DNA of 64,000 nucleotides, from contig JAFEGO010000092.1 in the NCBI GenBank assembly GCA_018239845.1, forward strand, positions 62,001-126,000, written 5' to 3'. Position 1 is the first letter of the stretch, and each line of letters begins with the position of its first letter. This document shows, piece after piece, positions 36,190 to 44,064 of the stretch. The notes below the pieces were generated by a model. It was given only the letters and a program-made list of their open reading frames with translations. It ran no database searches and was not told where the DNA came from. The DNA comes from Verrucomicrobiota bacterium. Its GTDB lineage: Bacteria > Verrucomicrobiota > Verrucomicrobiia > Opitutales > Opitutaceae. Position numbers and translations under genes: made by a program.

Positions 36190-37824
36190 ATGGAGTCAGC
36201 CGTCGCAAGCCGTGAGCAGTCCGCCTCGTCGCGGTGGATCGCGGCGGCGGTGTGCGCGGTCGCGGGCGTGGCGGTGTGGCAGTTTTTCGGCAATGCGACG
36301 CGCGGGTACGTGCAGACGGACTCGATGTTCTGGTGGTGGATCAGCCAGTGGCTCGATCCGCAGGCGGAGACGGAGCACGGTTGGCTGGTGCTGGGGATCA
36401 GCGGGTGGCTGCTGTGGCGGAATTTGAAGGAAGGTTCTGGGTTCCGGGTTTCGGGTTCCGGGTTTCGGGTGGGTGATTCGGAGAGCGTATGGCCGGCGGC
36501 GGTGGCGATGGTCGCGGGGCTGGCGCTGAATCTCGCGGGGTTTGTGGCGCAGCAGACGCGCGTGGGGATCGTGGGGTTTTTGCTGTTTGCGTGGGGCGTG
36601 CTGCGGCTGGGCGGCGGGCCGCGGTGGGGACGGGCGGCGGCGTTTCCGCTGGGGTTTTTGCTCTTCGCGGTGCCGGTCAACGTGCTCGACACGGCGGGCT
36701 TCTGGCTGCGGGTGGGCGTGGTGGATGCGAGCACGGCGCTGGCGCGCGGGGCGGGCATCGCGCTCGTGCGCAACGGCACGCAGCTCTTCGCGCCCGACGG
36801 GCATTATCAATATGATGTCGTGGCGGCGTGCTCGGGGGTGCGCTCGCTGGTGGCGCTGTCGGCGCTGGCGCTGCTGATCGGGTATCTGAATTTCCGTACG
36901 TGGTGGCGGCGGGGGCTCATGCTCGCCCTGTGCTGGCCGCTGGCATTCTTGGGCAACGTGGCGCGGATGATGGCCATCATCTTTGCCGCGCAGGCGGGCG
37001 GGCAGGCGTGGGGCGAACGCGCGCACGATGTGATGGGGTATGGGGTGTTTGTGATCGTGCTGGGCGGCGTGTGGCTCGCGAGCGAGGCGCTGCGACGGTG
37101 GTGGCCGGAGCAGATCATACCGGATACCGGATCGCGGAAACCGGATACGGGAGGCCGTTGGAGGACGGTGGCGGTGGGGGTGGTCGTGGGGCTGGCGGTG
37201 GGGGAGATGTTTTTTTTGGCGCACCTCGGGTCGCTGGAGGCGCGGGGGCGGGTGGGCGTGGTGCTTACGGCGGACGGCAAGGACCCGGTGGACCTGCCGC
37301 TGTTTGTGGGGACGGAGTGGGTGGGGCGGCGCGCGGAGGTAACGGCCGTGGAGCGCGAAGTGTTGCCGCCGGATACAGGGTTTTCGCGGCGCAACTACAT
37401 CGAGGTCGCGAGCGGGCGGCACGCGGTGTTCGTCTCGGTGGTGCTAAGCGGGCGGGACCGGACGTCGATCCACCGGCCGGAAGTGTGCCTCGTCGGCCAG
37501 GGGTGGACGATCCGGGGGGCAGGGAGCCATGTTTTTAACGGCGGGGTGCCGGCGACGCTGCTGCGGACTACGCGGACGGAGGCGCGAGGCGGCAACCCGG
37601 TGCCGGCGCTGGTCGCCTACTGGTTTGTGAACGGGGACCGGGTGGTGGCGTCGCATTGGGAACGGTTTATGTGGGACGCTTGGAACCGGCTCCGGCATGG
37701 CCGCGCCGACCGCTGGGCCTACGTGCTGGTGCAGGCCGATGCGGGGGACGGCGAGGCGGCGGCGCTGGCCCGGATGCAGGCGGTGCTGGCCGGGGTGCTG
37801 CCGGGGTTGCAACTGAGGCGATGA
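36190..37824 (+). CDS. exosortase fused to EpsI domain
   Basis: A 544-residue protein: N-terminal 310 residues form the multi-span exosortase/archaeosortase core, and the C-terminal 200 form an EpsI (exosortase-associated) domain with '[11 protein letters not shown]' and '[19 protein letters not shown]'. The catalytic triad fits: C214 in [11 protein letters not shown]259 in [10 protein letters not shown] and H279 in [11 protein letters not shown]. Exosortases cut and anchor PEP-CTERM proteins at the membrane; this fits the substrate at 49893-52253. The coding sequence carries two 7-nt tandem tracts (36433-36474 and 37121-37148) that encode low-complexity loops. ATG 36190 is the first in frame. 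It begins next to the glycan genes, a usual exosortase setting. Confidence 0.92.
   Translation: MESAVASREQSASSRWIAAAVCAVAGVAVWQFFGNATRGYVQTDSMFWWWISQWLDPQAETEHGWLVLGISGWLLWRNLKEGSGFRVSGSGFRVGDSESVWPAAVAMVAGLALNLAGFVAQQTRVGIVGFLLFAWGVLRLGGGPRWGRAAAFPLGFLLFAVPVNVLDTAGFWLRVGVVDASTALARGAGIALVRNGTQLFAPDGHYQYDVVAACSGVRSLVALSALALLIGYLNFRTWWRRGLMLALCWPLAFLGNVARMMAIIFAAQAGGQAWGERAHDVMGYGVFVIVLGGVWLASEALRRWWPEQIIPDTGSRKPDTGGRWRTVAVGVVVGLAVGEMFFLAHLGSLEARGRVGVVLTADGKDPVDLPLFVGTEWVGRRAEVTAVEREVLPPDTGFSRRNYIEVASGRHAVFVSVVLSGRDRTSIHRPEVCLVGQGWTIRGAGSHVFNGGVPATLLRTTRTEARGGNPVPALVAYWFVNGDRVVASHWERFMWDAWNRLRHGRADRWAYVLVQADAGDGEAAALARMQAVLAGVLPGLQLRR
36433..36474 (+). repeat. 7-nt tandem tract inside exosortase gene (GGTTYYG)
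   Basis: Five units GGTTCTG, GGTTCCG, GGTTTCG, GGTTCCG, GGTTTCG, then a degenerate GGTGGGT, coding for [14 protein letters not shown] in a loop. A 14-nt perfect duplication lies inside. Seven is not a multiple of three, so slippage by one unit would shift the frame. Confidence 0.9.
37121..37148 (+). repeat. second 7-nt tandem tract inside exosortase gene (CGGATAC)
   Basis: Four units CGGATAC, CGGATCG, CGGAAAC, CGGATAC, coding for [13 protein letters not shown] at the junction between the exosortase core and the EpsI domain. Confidence 0.85.
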
Positions 37825-37897
37825 CACGGGGATGGCGAAGAGAAGGCGGAAGAAGGCTTGAGGTTTGGGAGGGGCGACGTAGCTTGCGCGTCCTTCG

Positions 37898-39478
37898 ATG
37901 TTTTCGGGCGGCACAGCTCATTTCGCATCCACACTCGCCACGGGCGAAGCTGTGGACTGGTCGTTGCCGATCGCGGTGATCGCCGGCGGAGGCATCGGTT
38001 TCCTCGTGGTGTGGGCGCTGACGCGACACACCCGGCGCATCGCGCACGAGCAGGCGGCCGAGCTGATGGAGGTGGCCCGGCGCGAGGCGGCCGTGGCCGC
38101 GGAAGAACTTAAACAGAAAGCCGAGGACGAGATCCGCGAACGCCGCGCGGAGCTGCGCCGGGAGTTTGACCACCGGCAGGTGGACCTCGAGGTGAGCCTG
38201 CGCGAGATCCGCGCGCACGAGGAGTCGCTGGGCCTGCTCGACTACCAGATGGAGCAGAAGCAGGAGCGCCTCAACCGCGAGAGCGCCGCCATCACGCAGG
38301 CGCGCGATGCGATCCGTTCCCTTTCGAAGAGCGTGCGCAAGCGTCTCGAGGGCGTGGCGCAGATGGACGCGGAGGAAATCCAGCGCCAGCTGCGCGAGGA
38401 GGTGCTGCTGGAGTGCCAGGACGAGCTGCGCGCGCTGCGGCGCGAGACGATGGAGCGCTCCGAGCAGGACATCCAGAATGAGAGCCGGCGCATTTTGATC
38501 GCCTCGATGCAGCGGCTGGCGAGCAAGCCCAACAACGACCTCACGGCGACGATCGTCAACCTGCCGAGCGAGGAGATGAAGGGCCGCATCATCGGCCGCG
38601 AGGGCCGCAACATCAAGGCCTTCGAGTCGGCGACGGGCGTGACCGTGCTGATCGACGAGTCGCCGCAGACCGTGCTGATCTCCTCCTTCGACCCCGTGCG
38701 CCGCGAAATCGCGCGCGTGGCGCTCGACGGCCTGGTGAAGGACGGCCGCATCCACCCGGCGACGATCGAGGAGTTTGTCCGCCGTGCGCAGGAAGAGATC
38801 GAGCAGCTGACGACGCAGGCCGGCGAGGATGCCGTTTCGCGCCTCAACATCAACGGCCTGCATCCCGAGATCATCAAGCTCCTCGGCAAGCTGAAGTACC
38901 GTTTCTCCTACAACCAGAACGTGCTCGACCACTCGGTGGAGACGGCGTTCCTCGCGTCCATGATCGCGAGCGAGGCCGGGCTCGACCCCAACCTCGCGAA
39001 GCGCGCGGGCCTGCTGCACGACATCGGCAAGGCCGTGACGGCGGAGTACGAGGGCAGCCACGCGCACATCGGCGCGGAGTTCATCAAGCGCTACGGCGAG
39101 ACGCCGATCGTGGTCAACGCGGTGGCCGCGCACCACGAGGAAGTGAAGCCCGAGACGGTTTACGCGGGCCTGGTGATTCTGGCCGACACGGTCTCGGCGG
39201 TGCGCCCCGGCGCGCGCGCGGAGTCGATGGCCGGCTACACCCAGCGGCTGGAACGCCTCGAGAAACTCGCGCTCTCTCTCGAGGGCGTGCAACAGGCCTT
39301 TGCGATCCAGGCGGGCCGCGAGATCCGCGTCGTCGTGGCACCCCACGTGGTGACGGACGACCGGGCGCGCGAGCTCGCGAAGGAACTGCGCGACCGGATC
39401 GAGACGGAGCTGCAGTACCCGAGCACGATCAAGGTGACGGTGATCCGCGAATCGCGCTTCACGGAGACGGCGACCTGA
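37898..39478 (+). CDS. rny: ribonuclease Y
   Basis: A 526-residue protein with an N-terminal transmembrane helix ('LPIAVIAGGGIGFLVVWAL'), a long Glu/Arg/Gln-rich coiled coil (about 40-200), a KH domain with GRIIGREGRN near residue 229, and an HD domain with HDIGKA near 373 and the later HHEE. This is the RNase Y order. It is a membrane-tethered endoribonuclease that starts mRNA decay in many bacteria. ATG 37898 is chosen. It is noteworthy that an RNase G/E-type enzyme is encoded 11 kb away. The next gene, queF, is separated by a hairpin element. Confidence 0.95.
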   Translation: MFSGGTAHFASTLATGEAVDWSLPIAVIAGGGIGFLVVWALTRHTRRIAHEQAAELMEVARREAAVAAEELKQKAEDEIRERRAELRREFDHRQVDLEVSLREIRAHEESLGLLDYQMEQKQERLNRESAAITQARDAIRSLSKSVRKRLEGVAQMDAEEIQRQLREEVLLECQDELRALRRETMERSEQDIQNESRRILIASMQRLASKPNNDLTATIVNLPSEEMKGRIIGREGRNIKAFESATGVTVLIDESPQTVLISSFDPVRREIARVALDGLVKDGRIHPATIEEFVRRAQEEIEQLTTQAGEDAVSRLNINGLHPEIIKLLGKLKYRFSYNQNVLDHSVETAFLASMIASEAGLDPNLAKRAGLLHDIGKAVTAEYEGSHAHIGAEFIKRYGETPIVVNAVAAHHEEVKPETVYAGLVILADTVSAVRPGARAESMAGYTQRLERLEKLALSLEGVQQAFAIQAGREIRVVVAPHVVTDDRARELAKELRDRIETELQYPSTIKVTVIRESRFTETAT

Positions 39479-39484
39479 CGGGGA

Positions 39485-39575
39485 AACCACGAAACACACG
39501 AAACACACGAAAAACACGAAACCCGTAAACGAAGGGTTTTGGATTTTCTTTCGGGTATTTCGTGTGTTTCGTGGT
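39485..39575 (+). repeat. nonamer-type hairpin (CACGAAACA words) upstream of queF
   Basis: Left words CACGAAACA twice, CACGAAAAA, CACGAAACC; right arm CGGGTATTTCGTGTGTTTCGTGGT ends at 39575. Arms pair over about 18 nt, and an inner AAACCC...GGGTTT stem sits at the tip. The hairpin ends 5 nt before the queF ATG. Confidence 0.85.
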
Positions 39576-39580
39576 GGCAA

Positions 39581-39949
39581 ATGGCTGACCCGAAAATTCT
39601 AGAGACCTTCCCGAATCCCGCGCCGCAGCGCGACTTTTTGATCGAGCACACGCACCACGAGTTCACGTCGGTGTGCCCGATGACGGGGCACCCCGACTTC
39701 GCCGACATCACCGTGCGCTACGTGGCGGACAAGACCTGCGTCGAGCTGAAGTCGCTCAAGCTGTACTTCCACGCCTACCGCAACGAAGGCATCTTCTTCG
39801 AGGCGGCGACTAACAAGATCTGCGACGACCTCGGTGCCGCGCTCAAGCCCCGGAGCCTCACGATCATTGCCAACTGGAAGGCGCGCGGCGGATTCAGCTC
39901 ACGCGTGACCGCGGAGTGGACGCGGAAGAACGCGGCGAAGAAGCGCTGA
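39581..39949 (+). CDS. queF: NADPH-dependent 7-cyano-7-deazaguanine (preQ0) reductase
   Basis: A 122-residue short (unimodular) QueF. Catalytic C32 and D39 are in TSVCPMTGHPDF, with the family spacing of seven residues, and the substrate/NADPH segment is 'ELKSLKLYFHAYRNEGIFFE'. It reduces preQ0 to preQ1 in queuosine synthesis. ATG 39581 is preferred over a 14-residue longer frame that would translate the hairpin. No other queuosine gene is near. The leader has the hairpin 39485-39575, which may hide the ribosome site. Confidence 0.95.
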   Translation: MADPKILETFPNPAPQRDFLIEHTHHEFTSVCPMTGHPDFADITVRYVADKTCVELKSLKLYFHAYRNEGIFFEAATNKICDDLGAALKPRSLTIIANWKARGGFSSRVTAEWTRKNAAKKR

Positions 39950-39981
39950 GGAGACGGCGCCGGCGGGATGCCGGCGCTACT

Positions 39982-40749
39982 TCAGACTTTCAACGCGGTC
40001 AGGACGGCGGCGTGCAGAGCGGGCGTCGCGCTGGCGATGGTGGACTCGGCCGGGTAGGCCGGGCCACCCTGCCAATCGGTGATCACGCCGCCGGCGCCGC
40101 GGATCACGGGGATGAGGGCGGCGATGTCCCACGGATTCATGATGGGGTCGAGCACCACGTCGGCCCACCCGCCGGCGACGAGCAGGTAGCCATAGCAGTC
40201 GCCCCAGGTGCGCACGAGCCGCGCGCGCTGGCTGAGGGCGTGGAAGCGGTCGCCATTTTGATAACGCGCCGGATTGAGCGGATCGCTCGTGAGCAGCGTG
40301 GCGGTCTCGATCGTGGCCGTGGCGCGGGTGCGGACGGGGCGGCCGTTGAGGGTCGTGGTGACGTTGTCGCCGAGCATGAGCTGGCCGAGCACCGGCTGGT
40401 GGATGCAGCCGAGCACGGGCTGGCCGCGGTGGAGCAGGGCGATGAGCGTGCCCCAGAGCGGGACGCCTGTGATAAAGGATTTGGTGCCGTCGATGGGATC
40501 CAGCACCCAGACAAACTCGGCGTCGGTGCGCTCGGAGCCGAATTCCTCGCCGAGGATGCCGTGGTCAGGGAATTTTTTCGCGATCAGGGCGCGCATGAGC
40601 TCCTCGGCGCCGCGGTCGGCCTGCGTGACCGGTGAGGCGTCGGACTTGGTCTCGACGGCGAGGGCGGGATTGCCGAAGTGCGGGCGGATGAAGGCGCCGC
40701 TCTTTTCGGCAAGCTCGGTCATGAAGGCACGGTAAGGCGTCAGGTCCAC
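39982..40749 (-). CDS. hisN: histidinol-phosphatase of the inositol monophosphatase family
   Basis: A 255-residue protein with the metal sites of this family: GEEFGSE, DPIDGTKSF ('WVLDPIDGTKSFITGVPLWG') and the C-terminal 'NPWDIAALIPVIRGAGG'. The pattern 'GTLIALLHRGQPVLG' is close to the HisN-type histidinol phosphatases, which take the dephosphorylation step before histidinol dehydrogenase. An inositol monophosphatase activity cannot be ruled out. The start is taken as GTG 40749 (ATG 40722 is possible); the longer frame runs into the hairpin. It is divergent from the exonuclease gene. Confidence 0.85.
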   Translation of the reverse strand: MDLTPYRAFMTELAEKSGAFIRPHFGNPALAVETKSDASPVTQADRGAEELMRALIAKKFPDHGILGEEFGSERTDAEFVWVLDPIDGTKSFITGVPLWGTLIALLHRGQPVLGCIHQPVLGQLMLGDNVTTTLNGRPVRTRATATIETATLLTSDPLNPARYQNGDRFHALSQRARLVRTWGDCYGYLLVAGGWADVVLDPIMNPWDIAALIPVIRGAGGVITDWQGGPAYPAESTIASATPALHAAVLTALKV

Positions 40750-40762
40750 GGAGAGAGGGATG

Positions 40763-40836
40763 CCCACGGAATACACGGAAGACACGGAAAAAAGATTCGG
40801 TTTTCCGGCATCCGTGTATTCCGTGTGTTCCGTGGG
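40763..40836. repeat. nonamer-type hairpin (CACGGAATA words) overlapping an exonuclease start
   Basis: CCCACGGAA, TACACGGAA, GACACGGAAAA at the left pair with TTTTCC..ATCCGTGTATTCCGTGTGTTCCGTGGG at the right over about 24 of 27 positions. It fills the spacer between divergent genes. Three GTG codons in frame with the exonuclease lie in its right arm. Confidence 0.9.
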
Positions 40837-41503
40837 CAACACCTGGACCGAGCAGCCGATTTTTTTCGTGGATTTCGAGGGAAGCCGCGCGTCCGGAATC
40901 CTGGAGTACGGGGTGGCTGAGGTCATCGGCGGGCGGATCGGGGCGGTGCACACACGGCTCTGCGCGGCGACCGGGCGGGTGCGGGCCGAGGACTCGGCGG
41001 TGCACGGATTGAAGGAGGATGCCCTGAAGGAGCACGCGCCGTTTGTTGATGAGTGGGAGCTTTTCGCGGGGCTGCGCGAGCGCGGACCGCTGGCGGCGCA
41101 CTATGCGGGCGTCGAAAATGCGCTGTTGAAATCGGTGTGGGCGTACCCGCGGAACTCGCCGGACTTCGCCCGCCCGGGCGAGCGCGTGATCGAGTGGGGA
41201 CCGTGGTTGGACTCAGCGCGCCTCTACGCGCAGCTATATCCGCAGATCGACACCGGCCGGCTGGAGGGAGTGGTGGCGGCGTGCGGACTCCAAGCGGAGC
41301 TGGATGCGCTGGCGGTTCAGCATTGTCCGCCGGACCGGCGGCACTACCACGCGGCGCTGTACGATGCGCTGGCTGGGGCGGTGCTCCTGACCTCGCTAGC
41401 CAAGGAGCCGCGGATCGCGGAGATGTCGGTGATGCAACTGCTGGCGCTCAGTACGCTCGACGGCGACAAGCGCGACGCGTTGCAACAGGGCGAATTGTTT
41501 TAA
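40832..41503 (+). CDS. DnaQ-like (DEDD) 3'-5' exonuclease
   Basis: A 223-residue protein with an RNase H-fold exonuclease pattern: Exo I 'FFVDFEGSRASGILEYG' (D and E), Exo II region 'LAAHYAGVENALL', and Exo III 'RHYHAALYDALAGAVLL' with a His-x4-Asp. The length suits a stand-alone exonuclease. The most likely start is GTG 40832, because the codons before it are the hairpin arm; the protein part proper begins with 'TEQPIFFVDFEG'. The gene converges with the WecG-like gene, sharing TTAA at the stops. Confidence 0.75.
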   Translation: MGNTWTEQPIFFVDFEGSRASGILEYGVAEVIGGRIGAVHTRLCAATGRVRAEDSAVHGLKEDALKEHAPFVDEWELFAGLRERGPLAAHYAGVENALLKSVWAYPRNSPDFARPGERVIEWGPWLDSARLYAQLYPQIDTGRLEGVVAACGLQAELDALAVQHCPPDRRHYHAALYDALAGAVLLTSLAKEPRIAEMSVMQLLALSTLDGDKRDALQQGELF

Positions 41504-42270
41504 GGGGCCGGCTTGACCGCATATCTTTTCAGGCCGAGTTTTTGGGCGAGGACGCGGAGGACGAAGGCGGGGTTGTTGACGAGGTAGCGGTAGGCGAGGC
41601 GGCGCGGTTCGGTGGCGAGACGAAAGAGCCATTCGAGGCCGCTGCGCTGCATCCAGCGCGGGGCCTGGCGCACGCGGCCGGCGTGGAAATCGAAGGCGGC
41701 ACCCACGCCGATCAACACACCGGAGTCGAGGAGCGCGGCGTGCTCGGCCATGAATTTCTCCTGTTTCGGCGTGCCGAGGCCGACCCAGATCACGTCGGGC
41801 CGGAGACGCGCAATTTCGGTGCGGAAAGCGGTTAGCTCCGTGGCGTCGAGCGGGCGGAACGGCGGGGTGAACGTGCCGGCGACATCGAGGCCGGGGAAGC
41901 GGGCGCAGAGATTGGCGCGGAGGGTTTCCGCGACGCCGGGCTGGCCGCCATAAAAATAATGCCGCAGTCCCACGGCCCGGCCGGCATCGCACACGGCGAG
42001 CAGGAGGTCGGGGCCGTACACGCGCTCGACGCCGCGTGGGCCGAGCCAGACGAGGGGCATGCCGTCGGGCGTGGTGAGCCAGGAAGCGTTGAAGGCGCGG
42101 CGCAGCTCCGGGTCGCGGCGCGCCTCGACGAGGCCGTGGGCGGTGCCGCAGCAGATGTACCCGCAGCGCAATTGCCCCCGCACGCCGACGACGAGGTCGC
42201 GCGCCTGCGCCAGGGTCAGCGCGGAGACGCCGACGCCGAGGACATTGTAGCGCGGAGGGAGGGTCGGCAT
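41500..42270 (-). CDS. WecG/TagA/CpsF-family glycosyltransferase
   Basis: A 256-residue GT26 enzyme. Family signs are 'TTPDGMPLVWLG' with the catalytic-loop Asp, 'CGTAHGLVEARRDPELR', 'DVIWVGLGTPKQEKF' (the G-x-P-x-Q-E motif) and 'RAPRWMQRSGLEWLFRL'-like 'QAPRWMQRSGLEWLFRLATEP'. These enzymes add a sugar, such as ManNAcA or ManNAc, to lipid-linked GlcNAc in antigen or wall polymer synthesis. This fits the glycan context of the window. Start ATG 42270; the divergent lipoprotein gene starts 146 nt away. Confidence 0.92.
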   Translation of the reverse strand: MPTLPPRYNVLGVGVSALTLAQARDLVVGVRGQLRCGYICCGTAHGLVEARRDPELRRAFNASWLTTPDGMPLVWLGPRGVERVYGPDLLLAVCDAGRAVGLRHYFYGGQPGVAETLRANLCARFPGLDVAGTFTPPFRPLDATELTAFRTEIARLRPDVIWVGLGTPKQEKFMAEHAALLDSGVLIGVGAAFDFHAGRVRQAPRWMQRSGLEWLFRLATEPRRLAYRYLVNNPAFVLRVLAQKLGLKRYAVKPAP

Positions 42271-42415
42271 GGAGGCGGATGGAAGGTTAGCTGAGGTCGG
42301 CGGCAGGTAAAGCCCGCGCGCGGCAGGGTGGTTTTCATGGTGAGGAGGTATGTCGTGAAAAGGCGGTGACGGTGCGTTTTCGGCTGTCAGGCGGGGCGGC
42401 GGAGGTTAAGGATGG

Positions 42416-43981
42416 GTGGCAATGAACCCCCGAATCTGGCGTTGTGGCGTTGTAATCCTTGCCCTGGCGATCGCCGGGTGCGCCAAGAAAGAAGAGGCCC
42501 CGGTGGTGGTGCAGAAACCTGCGCCGCCGAAGCCGGCGACCGTCGAGGTGGTGAAGGCGGCGGAGCGCAGCCGGCATTTCATGACGGTGAGCAAGCAGCT
42601 CGAACTGGGCGGCACGCTCTACGGTTACGCGGAGGTGGATGGCGACGTGCTGAAGCTCGCCGGTTCCGCGCATGACCTGCTCACGCAAATGGCCAAGACC
42701 CAGCCCGAGGTGGCACCGTGGGCGAAACAGGATTTCGCGTCGCTGCTCAGGACGCTCGGGCTGGACGACATCAAGGCCGTGGGCGTGAGCTCGGTGCCCG
42801 ATGGGACGGGCTTTTTCCGCAACCGGGCGTTTTTCTACACGCCGGAGGGCCGGCACGGGCTGCTCGCGGGACTGGGGGAGAAGACCGGACCTTTCGGTCA
42901 CCTGGACCTCGCCCCGGCGGACGCGGATCTTTATGCGGAGACCGAGATCGACCTGAAGGTGATGTATGAGACGGTCAAAAAGATCGTGGCGCAGACCAGC
43001 GGCCAGCCGGCGTCGGACAACATGGATACGGCGATCAGGCAGGCGGGGGAAAAGGCGACCCTGTCCTTCCTCGACCTGATCTACGGGCTGAAGGGGCATG
43101 CGGCGCTGGTGGTGAAGTTTGACGAGGACAAGACCATCGCGATCGGCGGGGGCATGGGGGCCATCCCGAAGTTTTCGCTGCTGATCGCGATCGACGGCAT
43201 CGCGGCACCGGTGGCCGCCTCGCTGGACAAGGAAAAGCAGTTCGTCGCCACGCAGGAGGGCGCGCGCCGGACCTACCGGCTGGTGCAGCCGCTGCCGGTG
43301 CCGGAGGTCCAGCCGGTGTTTGCGACCGAGGGTCGGACGCTGTACTTCGCGACTACGGAAGGATTTCTCACCGAGTGCCTCACGGCGAAGCAGGGGCTCG
43401 CGCAGACCCCGGCGTTTCGCGCGGCGCTGGAGCACGTCGGCACCGAGGGCAACGGCCTGACCTACGTGACGCCGCGGTTTTTCCGCCGTCTGCGCCAGAT
43501 CGAGACACTGAACCCCAACCTGCCGGAGCAGCCGCGGTCGGTCATCCATATGATTGCCCAGGCGCTGCCGGCGCCAGCGCACCCGATGGTGGCGGTGCGG
43601 ACGAACCTGCCGGATGGCATTTTGGTGCGCTCCTACTGGAACCGCTCGCTCAAGCAGGACGTGGCGGCGATCTCGATTTATAATCCGGTCACGATCGGCC
43701 TGCTGTCGGCGATGGCGATCCCCGCCTTCCAGAAAGTGCGGGACTCTTCGCAAGAGAAGGCGGTGCTCAACAACCTGCGCCAGTTTGCCGCGGCGGGCGA
43801 CCAGTACTGCCTGGAGAACGGCGTGAGCACGGCGAACTACAGCGACCTCGTGGGGCCGGACCGGTATATCAAACGCATGGTGCCGGTGGCCGGGGAGAAT
43901 TACCGCGCGCTCAGATATGTGCAGGGCGAGCCCCTCCGGGTGAAACTGCAGAACGGCAAGGTCGTGGAGTACAGGCCCTGA
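42416..43981 (+). CDS. lipoprotein with a C-terminal pilin-like module
   Basis: A 521-residue protein (519 from ATG 42422). The signal ends in a lipobox LAIAGC ('VVILALAIAGCAKKEE'), so it is lipidated. The body has no motif I recognise. From residue 426 on, 'TIGLLSAMAIPAFQKVRDSS' with 'KAVLNNLRQFAAAGDQYCLE' and 'YSDLVGPDRYIKRM' match the N-terminal helix and following segment of type II secretion/type IV pseudopilins, but without the prepilin cleavage site. The module is internal to one polypeptide, an unusual fusion. GTG 42416 or ATG 42422 could start it; a purine run 'GAGGTTAAGGATGG' precedes both. Confidence 0.82.
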   Translation: MAMNPRIWRCGVVILALAIAGCAKKEEAPVVVQKPAPPKPATVEVVKAAERSRHFMTVSKQLELGGTLYGYAEVDGDVLKLAGSAHDLLTQMAKTQPEVAPWAKQDFASLLRTLGLDDIKAVGVSSVPDGTGFFRNRAFFYTPEGRHGLLAGLGEKTGPFGHLDLAPADADLYAETEIDLKVMYETVKKIVAQTSGQPASDNMDTAIRQAGEKATLSFLDLIYGLKGHAALVVKFDEDKTIAIGGGMGAIPKFSLLIAIDGIAAPVAASLDKEKQFVATQEGARRTYRLVQPLPVPEVQPVFATEGRTLYFATTEGFLTECLTAKQGLAQTPAFRAALEHVGTEGNGLTYVTPRFFRRLRQIETLNPNLPEQPRSVIHMIAQALPAPAHPMVAVRTNLPDGILVRSYWNRSLKQDVAAISIYNPVTIGLLSAMAIPAFQKVRDSSQEKAVLNNLRQFAAAGDQYCLENGVSTANYSDLVGPDRYIKRMVPVAGENYRALRYVQGEPLRVKLQNGKVVEYRP

Positions 43982-44064
43982 GTGCCGGAGGACGGATTTT
44001 CCAGCGGGGGCGGAACGCGGGCCTTGCGCTGGGCGGGGACGGTGGTGCAGTTTGATAGGTTCCC

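Noticed and set aside
40760-40831. N-terminal extension of the exonuclease beginning MPTEYTEDTEK
   Set aside because: These residues are a translation of the hairpin repeat, not protein-like. The same TEYTE/VYSVCSVG peptide style appears wherever this element is read through.
42347-42379. Short frame of 10 codons upstream of the lipoprotein gene after an AGGAGG-like run
   Set aside because: Too short to judge; no leader-peptide features such as codon runs plus attenuator were seen.
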